A stretch of 64,000 nucleotides of DNA from Hydrogenimonas urashimensis. GTDB taxonomy: Bacteria; Campylobacterota; Campylobacteria; Campylobacterales; Hydrogenimonadaceae. The position numbers were made by a program, and so were the translations under genes. How positions within the stretch are numbered: position 1 is the stretch's first letter; each line of letters begins with the position of its first letter. The stretch lies in contig NZ_AP023212.1 in NCBI RefSeq assembly GCF_016593255.1, forward strand, positions 1,166,001-1,230,000. The letters are read 5' to 3'. Below are positions 27,182 to 35,104 of this stretch, piece by piece. The notes beneath the pieces are model-generated. The model had not been told where the DNA came from and searched no databases. It saw only the letters and a list, made by a program, of their open reading frames with translations.

Positions 27182-27277
27182 GCCTCTATCATAGCAGTTT
27201 CGGTTTCAAGTTCCGCTTGTATTGCAAAGGATGGAAACACGAAATGTTCCTGCCTATTTTTTAAGCAACCCTTTCAC

Positions 27278-27305
27278 TTGCCTCTTACTTTTTTTTTGTT
27301 ACAAT
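27278..27305 (+). promoter_or_regulatory. glnA: Predicted glnA promoter
   Basis: TTGCCT (27278-27283) and TACAAT (27300-27305), 16 bases apart and separated by a T-run, lie 31 bases before the glnA ATG. No RpoN-type GG-N10-GC element was seen, so glnA looks sigma-70 dependent. Confidence 0.5.
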
Positions 27306-27336
27306 ACCCGATATTTCAATTTTCCAAGGAGAGAAA

Positions 27337-28767
27337 ATGGGCAAATTTGTCAACAATGTCGACGAGTTCTTCAGATTTTGTGCGGATAACGATGTCAAAT
27401 TCGTAGATCTGCGCTTCACGGACATCAAAGGTGCATGGCACCACCTGACCTACCTTCTGAGTGCTCTTGACAAAGATATGCTGAGTAACGGACTTCCCTT
27501 CGACGGCAGTTCCATCGAAGCGTGGCAACCGATCAACAAATCGGACATGATCCTCAAGCCCGATATCGAAACGGCATTCCTCGATCCCTTTACGGCCGAT
27601 CCGACCATAATCATCTTCTGTGACGTTTTCGATATCTACAAAGGCCAGCTTTACGAAAAATGTCCCCGATCCATCGCGAAAAAGGCGCTCAAATATCTCG
27701 AAGAGTCCGGCGTGGGCGATGTGGCATACTTCGGCCCGGAAAACGAATTCTTCATTTTCGACGATGTCCAGATCAAAGACGAGATCAACGAGTCCTTCTA
27801 CCGTGTCGACAGCGAAGAGGGCGAATGGAACGACCCGAGCCGCAACGACGATTTCGGCAACATCGGCCACCGCCCCCGCACCAAAGGCGGATACTTCCCC
27901 GTCGCACCGACAGACAGCATGGTCGACCTTCGCGCCGAAATGATGCAGGTGCTCGAAGAGGTCGGACTGGAAGTGGTTCTCGGACACCACGAAGTGGCGC
28001 AGGCCCAGGGAGAAATCGGCGTCAAGTTCGGATCACTCGTCGAAGCGGCCGACAATGTCCAAAAATACAAGTACGTCGTGCGCATGGTTGCCCATCTCAA
28101 CGGCAAAACGGCGACCTTCATGCCCAAACCGCTCTTCGGCGACAACGGCAACGGAATGCACGTCCACCAATCCATCTGGAAGGACGGCAAAAACCTCTTC
28201 TACAAAGAGGGAGAGTACGGCAACCTCAGCGACACGGCTCGCTGGTACATGGGCGGCGTTTTGAAGCATGCCCAGGCGGTCGCGGCTTTCACCAACGCGA
28301 CAACCAACAGCTACAAGCGCCTGATTCCGGGTTTCGAAGCTCCGAGTATCCTGACCTACTCCAGCCAGAACCGCTCCGCTTCCATCCGTATTCCCTACGG
28401 TGCCAGCGAAAAGGCGGTACGCATCGAAACACGTTTCCCCGACAGCTCCTCCTGTCCCTATCTCGCTTTCACGGCACTGCTGCTTGCCGGAATCGACGGT
28501 ATCAAAAACCAGTACGAACCGGTCGGGCCGATGGATATCGACCTCTTCGAGCTTTCACTCGATGAAATCCGCGAAAAAGGTATCCAGCAGATGCCCCATA
28601 CACTCCGCGAGGCGATCGAAGCGCTGCTTACGGATAACGAGTTCCTCAAGCCCGTCATGACCGACGATTTCATCGAAACCTTCAAAAACTACAAATTCGA
28701 AACGCAGATCTGGCCCGACGAGGCACGGCCGACCGCATTCGAATTCAAAACCACATACTCCTGCTGA
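27337..28767 (+). CDS. glnA: Glutamine synthetase, type I
   Basis: A 476-residue GSI that condenses ammonia and glutamate. Diagnostic segments: [84 protein letters not shown] and the latch-like C-terminus. An adenylylation-type tyrosine region (Y near residue 400, [16 protein letters not shown], reading I-D-L-F rather than K-N-L-Y) lacks the tyrosine of the enteric NLYDLP motif, so GlnE control is doubtful. CAAGGAGAG precedes the ATG. Confidence 0.97.
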   Translation: MGKFVNNVDEFFRFCADNDVKFVDLRFTDIKGAWHHLTYLLSALDKDMLSNGLPFDGSSIEAWQPINKSDMILKPDIETAFLDPFTADPTIIIFCDVFDIYKGQLYEKCPRSIAKKALKYLEESGVGDVAYFGPENEFFIFDDVQIKDEINESFYRVDSEEGEWNDPSRNDDFGNIGHRPRTKGGYFPVAPTDSMVDLRAEMMQVLEEVGLEVVLGHHEVAQAQGEIGVKFGSLVEAADNVQKYKYVVRMVAHLNGKTATFMPKPLFGDNGNGMHVHQSIWKDGKNLFYKEGEYGNLSDTARWYMGGVLKHAQAVAAFTNATTNSYKRLIPGFEAPSILTYSSQNRSASIRIPYGASEKAVRIETRFPDSSSCPYLAFTALLLAGIDGIKNQYEPVGPMDIDLFELSLDEIREKGIQQMPHTLREAIEALLTDNEFLKPVMTDDFIETFKNYKFETQIWPDEARPTAFEFKTTYSC

Positions 28768-28773
28768 TACCCA

Positions 28774-28796
28774 TCCGCGCCACTTCCTGGCGCGGA
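28774..28796 (+). terminator. Hairpin after glnA
   Basis: A perfect 9-bp stem (TCCGCGCCA / TGGCGCGGA) with a 5-base loop begins 7 bases after the glnA stop. No T-run follows, so it may stabilise the 3' end or act as a weak terminator. Confidence 0.5.
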
Positions 28797-28862
28797 CCCT
28801 TCGCCTTCCATAAAATTCATTTCCGTTAACACTCGGTTGACACCCGAGCAAAACTCCTCTTT

Positions 28863-28868
28863 TATAAT
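28863..28868 (+). promoter_or_regulatory. Predicted -10 for the 42-codon membrane peptide gene
   Basis: TATAAT 37 bases before the small ORF start. A consensus TTGACA lies at 28837-28842, but the 20-base spacing is longer than optimal. Confidence 0.45.
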
Positions 28869-28904
28869 GACAATCTCTTTCGGCGACGCTATATGGAGGT
28901 TGTT

Positions 28905-29033
28905 ATGCTGTTACGTATTTTTGCCATGTTTTTTGCCATCCTGCTGACGATCGGTGCCGCCATCAAGCAGCACGGTGACACACAGGAGAATAGAATTGAA
29001 AAGCGGCAGCATGAAACGATCACTTCAAAATAG
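28905..29033 (+). CDS. Small single-helix membrane peptide (42 residues)
   Basis: ATG at 28905 with GGAGG five bases upstream opens a 42-codon frame. Residues 1-20 (MLLRIFAMFFAILLTIGAAI) form one membrane helix or signal sequence, followed by a charged tail (KQHGDTQENRIEKRQ). It sits between glnA and the ArsRS-like system and has its own TATAAT upstream. No named family is recognised. The strong ribosome-binding site and promoter make translation likely. Confidence 0.6.
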   Translation: MLLRIFAMFFAILLTIGAAIKQHGDTQENRIEKRQHETITSK

Positions 29034-29035
29034 CG

Positions 29036-29041
29036 TATAAT
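29036..29041 (+). promoter_or_regulatory. Predicted -10 for the ArsRS-like operon
   Basis: TATAAT begins 2 bases after the small peptide's stop codon, about 100 bases before the response regulator. It would give the two-component genes a transcript of their own. Confidence 0.4.
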
Positions 29042-29142
29042 TACGGTAGTGTTTTTTCCTGTCGGATAGCCGACGAAGATTCGCCGGAAGAGAATGGCGA
29101 AGCGGTGCACACGATACCGTGTCACACATAAAAGGTTCAACG

Positions 29143-29808
29143 ATGATCAATATACTCATGATAGAAGACGATGTCGACATAAGCTCGCTTTTGACCAAAT
29201 TTCTGGCACAGTACGGCATGAAGGTCGAGAGTGTCGAAACGCCGAAAGCGGCGCTGAACGCCCTGGAACTCGACCATTACGATCTCATCATTCTCGATCT
29301 CACCCTTCCCCAGATGGATGGCCTGGAGCTTTGCAAACTGATCCGAAAAGATTACGATATCCCCATCATCATTTCCAGCGCCCGAAGCGATCTGACCGAC
29401 AAGATCATAGGTCTCGAATACGGCGCGGACGACTATCTTCCCAAACCCTACGAGCCGAGGGAACTGGTGGCGCGCATCCAGACGGTCCTGCGCCGATACC
29501 GCCCTACCCTTCAGGCCGAAAGCAGCGATTTCGAACTGAACGAAGGAAAAATGCAGATCCTTTTCAAAGGGAACAAACTCGACTTGACGACGGCGGAGTA
29601 CGAGATACTGCGCCTCTTTCTGCTCAATCCCGGCACCATTTTGACCCGCGATTACCTGGCCAACAATGCCGAATCGATCTCATGGGAGAGCAGTGAAAGG
29701 ACCATCGACGTCATCATCAGCCGTATCCGCAGCAAACTCGGCGATAATCCCAAACAACCCCGCTATATCCACTCCATCCGCGGAGCCGGATACAAATTCA
29801 CGCCGTGA
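29143..29808 (+). CDS. OmpR-family response regulator (ArsR-like)
   Basis: A 221-residue regulator: receiver domain with acidic pair EDD at 8-10, phosphoacceptor Asp52 in LIILDLTLPQMDG and KPY switch lysine, then an OmpR/PhoB winged helix (LDLTTAEYEILRLFLLNPGTILTRDYL, RTIDVIISRIRSKLGD, IRGAGYKF). The ATG at 29143 has AAGG upstream; an in-frame GTG 8 codons earlier is less likely. The kinase gene overlaps its stop (GTGA). Helicobacter ArsR is the closest known type. Confidence 0.93.
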   Translation: MINILMIEDDVDISSLLTKFLAQYGMKVESVETPKAALNALELDHYDLIILDLTLPQMDGLELCKLIRKDYDIPIIISSARSDLTDKIIGLEYGADDYLPKPYEPRELVARIQTVLRRYRPTLQAESSDFELNEGKMQILFKGNKLDLTTAEYEILRLFLLNPGTILTRDYLANNAESISWESSERTIDVIISRIRSKLGDNPKQPRYIHSIRGAGYKFTP

Positions 29809-31058
29809 ACCGACACTCCCTCTTTTTCAAACTCAACCTCTTTTTTCTCTTCACCGTCGCGGCGCTGATCGCTTTTTTTGTCATGACGGTACGGGAGTTC
29901 GAAGCGCAAGAGCTCCATCTCATCGAAAAAAAGGTGCTTCACGACGAAGCGGAGATCAGAAAAATCATCCTCGAGGAGGTGGGCGATCCGGAAAAAAGGT
30001 TCAAAGCACGCGGCTACCGGGTCATCGAATATCCCGAAACCATCAAATCCGATCTCAAGCAGATATTCCGGCATCCGCCCAGCTCCTTTCCTCTGATCGT
30101 CTCGGAGCGGATACTCGACGGCCGGCTCAAAATCTACCGTGACAGCGACAATCTCTACTTCGAGCTCATCGGCCCCGACCACTCCACGATGATCGCCTCG
30201 CCCATGGATGTCTACCGCCCCAAATGGATTCCCTTCCTTTTCGGGAGCATGATGGCCATTCTGATCCTACTATACTGGACGATGCTGCGCAGCCTCAAGC
30301 CGCTCAAAACTCTGGCCGAACAGATCCGCCGTTTCGGCGAAGGGAATATGGATGTCTCGACCAAATCGGAGAAGCGGGACGAAATCGCCTTCGTCGCCAA
30401 CCAGTTCGATGCCGCCGCCAAAAAGATCCGGGCGATGAAAGAGGCAAGAACACTCTTTATGCGCAATATCATGCACGAACTCAAAACCCCCATCACGAAA
30501 GGGAAACTGAGTGTCGCACTGATGAACGGGGGAGAGGAGGAAGAGGTGCTTCGCCGCGCATTCGAACGGATGGAGCAGCTGATTCAGGAGATGGCGGAAG
30601 TGGAGATGATCACCTCCCAATCTCTCGATCTCAATCCCGATGTCTGCGATCTCAAAACGATGGTCAACGACGTCTCGACGCTCCTTTTCATCGAGAACGA
30701 CCGGCGGGTGCAATTCGTATGTCACCCCTGCAAAGTGATCGCGGACTGCAAAACGCTTACCATCGTCATCAAAAACCTCATCGACAACGGGCTGAAATAT
30801 TCACCCGACAATTCGGTGGAGATCTGCTGCAAAAAGGGAGTCATTCAGGTGATCAACAAAGGGGAACCCCTTCCCAAGAATTTCGAAGAGATCATTGAAC
30901 CTTTCGCGAAAGGGGAGCCCAACCATTCGGAAGACAGTTTCGGGCTAGGTCTTTATATCGTCAAATCGATTCTCGACGCCCACGGTGCCGAACTGGACTA
31001 CCGGTATGAAGGCGGGCGCCACATCTTCTCCATTCGCGGGCTGAAACCCGCCAAATGA
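29805..31058 (+). CDS. ArsS-like sensor histidine kinase
   Basis: A 417-residue kinase with two membrane segments (about 8-28 and 141-160), a periplasmic sensor of about 110 residues, a HAMP-like linker (SLKPLKTLAEQIRRFGEGNMDV), and His224 in FMRNIMHELKTPITKG, which is the form seen in Helicobacter/Campylobacter ArsS. The ATP lid has NLIDNGLKYS and SFGLGLYIVKSI. ArsS senses acid; the sensed cue here is inferred by similarity only. GTG start, coupled to the regulator. Confidence 0.92.
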   Translation: MNRHSLFFKLNLFFLFTVAALIAFFVMTVREFEAQELHLIEKKVLHDEAEIRKIILEEVGDPEKRFKARGYRVIEYPETIKSDLKQIFRHPPSSFPLIVSERILDGRLKIYRDSDNLYFELIGPDHSTMIASPMDVYRPKWIPFLFGSMMAILILLYWTMLRSLKPLKTLAEQIRRFGEGNMDVSTKSEKRDEIAFVANQFDAAAKKIRAMKEARTLFMRNIMHELKTPITKGKLSVALMNGGEEEEVLRRAFERMEQLIQEMAEVEMITSQSLDLNPDVCDLKTMVNDVSTLLFIENDRRVQFVCHPCKVIADCKTLTIVIKNLIDNGLKYSPDNSVEICCKKGVIQVINKGEPLPKNFEEIIEPFAKGEPNHSEDSFGLGLYIVKSILDAHGAELDYRYEGGRHIFSIRGLKPAK

Positions 31059-31062
31059 TACC

Positions 31063-32874
31063 TTAGATCGCTTTTGCGATCAGGCGGTTCAAACGGGCGT
31101 TGAAGTCGGCGATGTCGTCGACTTCGAGGCCGGCAGCCATCTTCGCTTCATCAAGCACGACGTGGGCGATATCCCGCGTGACGGTTTCGTCGTTCTTTTC
31201 GAGAAGTTTTTGGAAGATTTCGTTGTCGGGGTTGATCTCCAGAATCGGTTTGGGTGTGGGGACCTCCTGTCCCATCTGACGCAGAATCTGCTGCATCGCG
31301 ATATCGGGATCGTTCTTGTCGAATACGACCACGGCGGGCGATTCCTTGAGGCGTTTGGTCAGACGGATATCTTTGACATTCTCGCCAAGTTCGGCTTTCA
31401 TCGCGGCTACGATCGAAGCGAACTTCTCCTTCGTCTCTTCGCCCACTTCGCCCTCTTCTTCGACGTTGGCGATGTTCTCAAGCGGCGTGCCGTCATATTC
31501 GGTAACGGTGGGCATGACGATGGCATCCACCTCATCGTCGAACAGAAGCACTTCGATGCCCTCTTCCCTGTATTTCTCGAGCAGTGGCGAGTGGCGGAGC
31601 AGATTCTCGTCTTCGCCCATAAGGTAGAAGATTTTCTCCTGCCCCTCTTTCATGCGTGCCTTGTACTCCTTGAGGGTTGTATACCCCTCCTTTTCGCTCG
31701 ATTTGAACAGCATCAGGTCAAGCAGCGCATCCTTGTTTTCAAAATCGCTGTAGATACCCTCTTTGAGCGCTTTGCCCATCTCCTTGAAGAACCCTTCGTA
31801 AGCTTCCCGATCCTTTTCTAGCAGCTTTTTGAGCTCCCCCAGGATCTTCTTGACGCCTGCTTTTTTGATCTTGGCAAGAATAACATTCTCCTGCAGCATT
31901 TCGCGGCTGACGTTGAGCGGAAGATCCTCGGCGTCGATGATACCCCGCACAAAGCGCAGATACGTGGGCAGCAGCTCTCTGTCTTCATCGGTAATGAAAA
32001 CCCGTTTGACATAGAGCTTCACACCCGGCTGGTAATCGACACGGAAAAGATCAATCGGCGCTTTTTTCGGAACATAGAAGAGCGTATAGTACTCCAGTGT
32101 CCCCTCGGCACGGGTATGAACCCACAGGAGAGGATCTTCGCTGTCGTGACTGATCTGCTTGTAGAACTCCTTGTAGTCTTCCTCTTTGAGTTCGCTTTTT
32201 GGCAGACGCCAGAGTGCCGAAGCCTTGTTGATCTGCTCCTCCTCGCCTTTCTCGTTCACCAGATAGATCGGGAAAGGGATGTGGTTGCTGTATTTTTCGA
32301 CGATGCTCTTGATGCGCCATTCGCTGGCGAACTCTTCGGCATCATCACGCAGATGAAGAGTGATGTCGGTGCCGTAATCCTCTTTTTGGGCCTCTTCGAT
32401 CTCGTACTCGCCATTCCCCTCGCTGACCCACTTCCAGGCCTTTTCCTCGAGGGGCTTGCGACTGACAACCTCCACCTTTTCGGCCACCATGAAGGAGCTG
32501 TAGAAGCCCACGCCGAACTGACCGATCAGATGGCTGTCTTTTTTGGCGTCACCGGTGAGGCTCTCGATGAAACTCTTCGTACCGCTTCTGGCGATGGTTC
32601 CCAGGTTTTCCACCATCTCCTCGTCGTTCATGCCGATACCCGTATCGCTGACAGTCAGGGTTTTTTTGTCTTTGTCGAAAACGATAACAATTTTGCTTGG
32701 CAGGTCGAGTTCCTTGTACTTTTCATCCGTCAGTTTGAGAAATTCGAGTTTGTCCAGAGCGTCGCTGGCATTTGAGATGAGTTCCCTTAGAAAAATCTCT
32801 TTGTTGGAGTAGAGGGAATGGATCATCAAATGGAGCAGCTGGTTCACTTCGGTCTGAAATTCATGTTTCGACAT
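31063..32874 (-). CDS. htpG: Hsp90-family chaperone HtpG
   Basis: A 603-residue HtpG, an ATP-driven dimeric chaperone. The GHKL ATPase N-domain shows FLRELISNASDALDK, VSDTGIGMNDEEM, IGQFGVGFYSSFMVA; the middle domain has GIIDAEDLPLNVSREMLQE. Slightly shorter than the E. coli protein. Its promoter contains a palindrome. It converges with the kinase gene, 4 bases apart. Confidence 0.97.
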   Translation of the reverse strand: MSKHEFQTEVNQLLHLMIHSLYSNKEIFLRELISNASDALDKLEFLKLTDEKYKELDLPSKIVIVFDKDKKTLTVSDTGIGMNDEEMVENLGTIARSGTKSFIESLTGDAKKDSHLIGQFGVGFYSSFMVAEKVEVVSRKPLEEKAWKWVSEGNGEYEIEEAQKEDYGTDITLHLRDDAEEFASEWRIKSIVEKYSNHIPFPIYLVNEKGEEEQINKASALWRLPKSELKEEDYKEFYKQISHDSEDPLLWVHTRAEGTLEYYTLFYVPKKAPIDLFRVDYQPGVKLYVKRVFITDEDRELLPTYLRFVRGIIDAEDLPLNVSREMLQENVILAKIKKAGVKKILGELKKLLEKDREAYEGFFKEMGKALKEGIYSDFENKDALLDLMLFKSSEKEGYTTLKEYKARMKEGQEKIFYLMGEDENLLRHSPLLEKYREEGIEVLLFDDEVDAIVMPTVTEYDGTPLENIANVEEEGEVGEETKEKFASIVAAMKAELGENVKDIRLTKRLKESPAVVVFDKNDPDIAMQQILRQMGQEVPTPKPILEINPDNEIFQKLLEKNDETVTRDIAHVVLDEAKMAAGLEVDDIADFNARLNRLIAKAI

Positions 32875-32901
32875 GACAAAACTCCTCGTTTTTTTGATGA
32901 A

Positions 32902-32931
32902 ATTTTACAATGTTGATATTGGCATTGTCAA
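32902..32931 (-). promoter_or_regulatory. htpG: htpG promoter with an inverted-repeat operator
   Basis: On the minus strand TTGACA (32926-32931), an 18-base spacer and TAAAAT (32902-32907) form a strong sigma-70 promoter. ACAATG (32907-32912) and CATTGT (32923-32928) are a perfect 6-bp inverted repeat with 10 bases between, spanning the spacer from -35 to -10: a plausible repressor site. Confidence 0.6.
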
Positions 32932-32941
32932 GTTTTATAAT
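32913..32941 (+). promoter_or_regulatory. Predicted plus-strand promoter toward the SYLF gene
   Basis: TTGATA (32913-32918), 17 bases, TATAAT (32936-32941). Its -35 lies inside the htpG operator palindrome, so one repressor could affect both genes. The leader to the SYLF ATG would be about 130 bases. Confidence 0.45.
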
Positions 32942-33077
32942 GTTTGTAATTTTAGGGTTTTATGTGCTTGTTGGCACAAAATATCTTTGAGTGTCAAATC
33001 GACGCGGAACACTTTCTTCTCAGCAAGAGCTGCCTGCCGATTTGTTATGATATTGGAAACAATTCGGGAGGTCGTCG

Positions 33078-33656
33078 ATGAGACAACGATTGAAACTGGT
33101 GCTCGCTCTTGTGGCTGTCGTCTTTCTCTTTTCGGGATTTTTTGGAGGCGACAAGAGCAAAGAGGAAATCCAAAAGGCTCGTCAGGAGATACGGAAGATG
33201 AGTCGCGAGACACTGCAGATGCTCTATAGATATGTACCGCAAGCCCGCAGCCAGGTAAAAAATGCCTATGGGTACGCCACATTCTCCAATATCGGCATCA
33301 ATCTGTTTCTCCTTTCGACGGAGAACGGTTCGGGACTCGCCCATAACAACAAAACAGGCAAAGATATCTTTATGAAAATGTTTTCGGGCGGAGTCGGTGT
33401 TGGCCTCGGTGTCAAGGATTTTCGCATTGTCTTTATTTTCGACAACAAAGAGGTATTCGACAATTTCGTGAACAGCGGATGGGAAGCCAACGCCCAGGCG
33501 GATGCCGCCGCCAAAGCCAAAGAGAAAGGAGGTGCCGCCAGTGCCGCCGTCACCGTCGCGCCCGGCCTTCACCTCTACAAGATAACCAAAAACGGCCTGG
33601 CACTGCAAGCCACGATCCAGGGAACGAAATACTGGAAAGACGACGAACTCAATTAA
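33078..33656 (+). CDS. Secreted SYLF/YSC84-domain lipid-binding protein
   Basis: A 192-residue protein with a signal peptide (MRQRLKLVLALVAVVFLFSGFFGG). The SYLF-like domain spans about 45-190: VKNAYGYATFSNIGINLFLLSTENGSGLA, VGVGLGVKDFRIVFIFDNKEVFDNFVNSGWE, an Ala-rich loop, and GLALQATIQGTKYW. SYLF domains bind phosphoinositides or lipids in eukaryotes; bacterial roles are unclear, probably envelope-related. GGGAGG precedes the ATG. Divergent from htpG with a shared promoter region. Confidence 0.85.
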   Translation: MRQRLKLVLALVAVVFLFSGFFGGDKSKEEIQKARQEIRKMSRETLQMLYRYVPQARSQVKNAYGYATFSNIGINLFLLSTENGSGLAHNNKTGKDIFMKMFSGGVGVGLGVKDFRIVFIFDNKEVFDNFVNSGWEANAQADAAAKAKEKGGAASAAVTVAPGLHLYKITKNGLALQATIQGTKYWKDDELN

Positions 33657-33698
33657 AAAATTAGCGGTAGACTACGTACCTCGCACCCGCCGAAATTT

Positions 33699-35078
33699 TT
33701 AACTTTTTATGCCTTCACCACCTGCTGGACTGACGAACTGGTCGTTGAGTTTTCTGATCGCCTCCTTACTGTAGTCGATCACATGCTCCAGTTTATCGGC
33801 GGCGCGGCGGCTCCATCCTTTTAACCAGATACGCAGCATCGGACGATACCAGCGGATATTCTGTTCGATCGCACGGGCGATTCGTGGATCTTTCTGCATC
33901 CAGCGCTTCACTTCCATGCGTCCGAAGAGATGGCGCATTTTGAAGTGGATAAAGAGAAACAGAACGATCGCGGCGGCGTAGACTGCCACCACCCCTCCCA
34001 TGGAGGAGGGAAGCATGCCAAGCGTGAAAAGAGAGCCGACACCGGCGGCGATCAGCCCCGCCAGCACGAGGTCGGCGACCATAACGCGGCGGCCCCAGCG
34101 ACCGAGTGCCTTCCGCAGCAGCGGCAGTTTCTCGGTAACGATCTCTTTCGCGAAATCTTCGAGCGCTTTGGAGATGCGATAGGCACGCTCGATCTTGACC
34201 CCCTCCATCCGCTCGATGATTCTGGCCAGATCCTCGTCTTTTTTCCGCTTCAGGCGTTCTGCCACGGCCGGATCGTCGATGGCCACCATCGCGTCTTCGT
34301 TATAGATGGCGAAGAAATTTCCGGAGATGAGCCCCTGCTGCGAGAGCGCCCTCTGCCAGGCGCCCATCACATCCTCCAGGTTGTCCTCTTTGGCGGTGGT
34401 ATCGATCTGGTTGAGAATGTAGAGCATCTTGTTGGCGTCCCTGCGCCCCACCGTCGTTCCGACCAGATGCTCCAGCGTATCGCGCATCGCGCCGGGTTCC
34501 GGATGGCGCGCATCGAAAAAAATGAGCACCAGATCGCTCATCCCGATAATGTGATCGGTGATGCGCAGTATCGAATCGCGCTGGGCATCGGCATCGAAAC
34601 CGGGAGAATCGATCAGAATCTCCCCTTTGATCACATCCGATTTGACCGTCTTGAGCTGAAGATAGAGGTTGACACGGCTTCCCTCCCCTTTTTCGACCTT
34701 CTCCACCTCTTCGCTGATATTGTAGAAAGGAAAGCGCGGATCGGCGTCGAGCGCCAGACCCGGAAGGGTTTGCACCTTCTCGTTGTTGCCGTAGCAGATG
34801 ACGGTGAATTTGTCGTCGACCGCCTGGTTGCCGCTTTGCTGTACCTTCACCCCGAGATAGTTGTTGATGAAAGTCGATTTGCCAGCGGAAAAGGTTCCCA
34901 AAACGGAGATTAGCGGCCACCAGGAGATATTGGCTGTATAACTCTCTTCAGACCCAAGAAATCCCAGGGAGTGGGCGATCCTGTCCAGATTTTCGTACTG
35001 CCTGATGACATCCAGCAAAACCGGATTCTCTTCTTTTAGATGCTGCTTGAGCTTTTTGTACCGCTCTTTTGTCGTCAT
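33699..35078 (-). CDS. Bacterial dynamin-like GTPase
   Basis: A 459-residue protein with a dynamin-type G domain: P-loop GTFSAGKST (61-69), DSPGFDADAQRDS as switch II, and NQID. About residues 330-380 form two membrane helices (VLAGLIAAGVGSLFTLGMLP and GVVAVYAAAIVLFLFIHF), followed by a basic helical tail. Bacterial dynamins remodel or seal membranes under stress. Only one copy is present here, while many bacteria have tandem pairs. It lies 26 bases after PBP1A on the same strand. Confidence 0.88.
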   Translation of the reverse strand: MTTKERYKKLKQHLKEENPVLLDVIRQYENLDRIAHSLGFLGSEESYTANISWWPLISVLGTFSAGKSTFINNYLGVKVQQSGNQAVDDKFTVICYGNNEKVQTLPGLALDADPRFPFYNISEEVEKVEKGEGSRVNLYLQLKTVKSDVIKGEILIDSPGFDADAQRDSILRITDHIIGMSDLVLIFFDARHPEPGAMRDTLEHLVGTTVGRRDANKMLYILNQIDTTAKEDNLEDVMGAWQRALSQQGLISGNFFAIYNEDAMVAIDDPAVAERLKRKKDEDLARIIERMEGVKIERAYRISKALEDFAKEIVTEKLPLLRKALGRWGRRVMVADLVLAGLIAAGVGSLFTLGMLPSSMGGVVAVYAAAIVLFLFIHFKMRHLFGRMEVKRWMQKDPRIARAIEQNIRWYRPMLRIWLKGWSRRAADKLEHVIDYSKEAIRKLNDQFVSPAGGEGIKS

Positions 35079-35104
35079 ATACGTCCTTTATGGTGTAACG
35101 TCAA

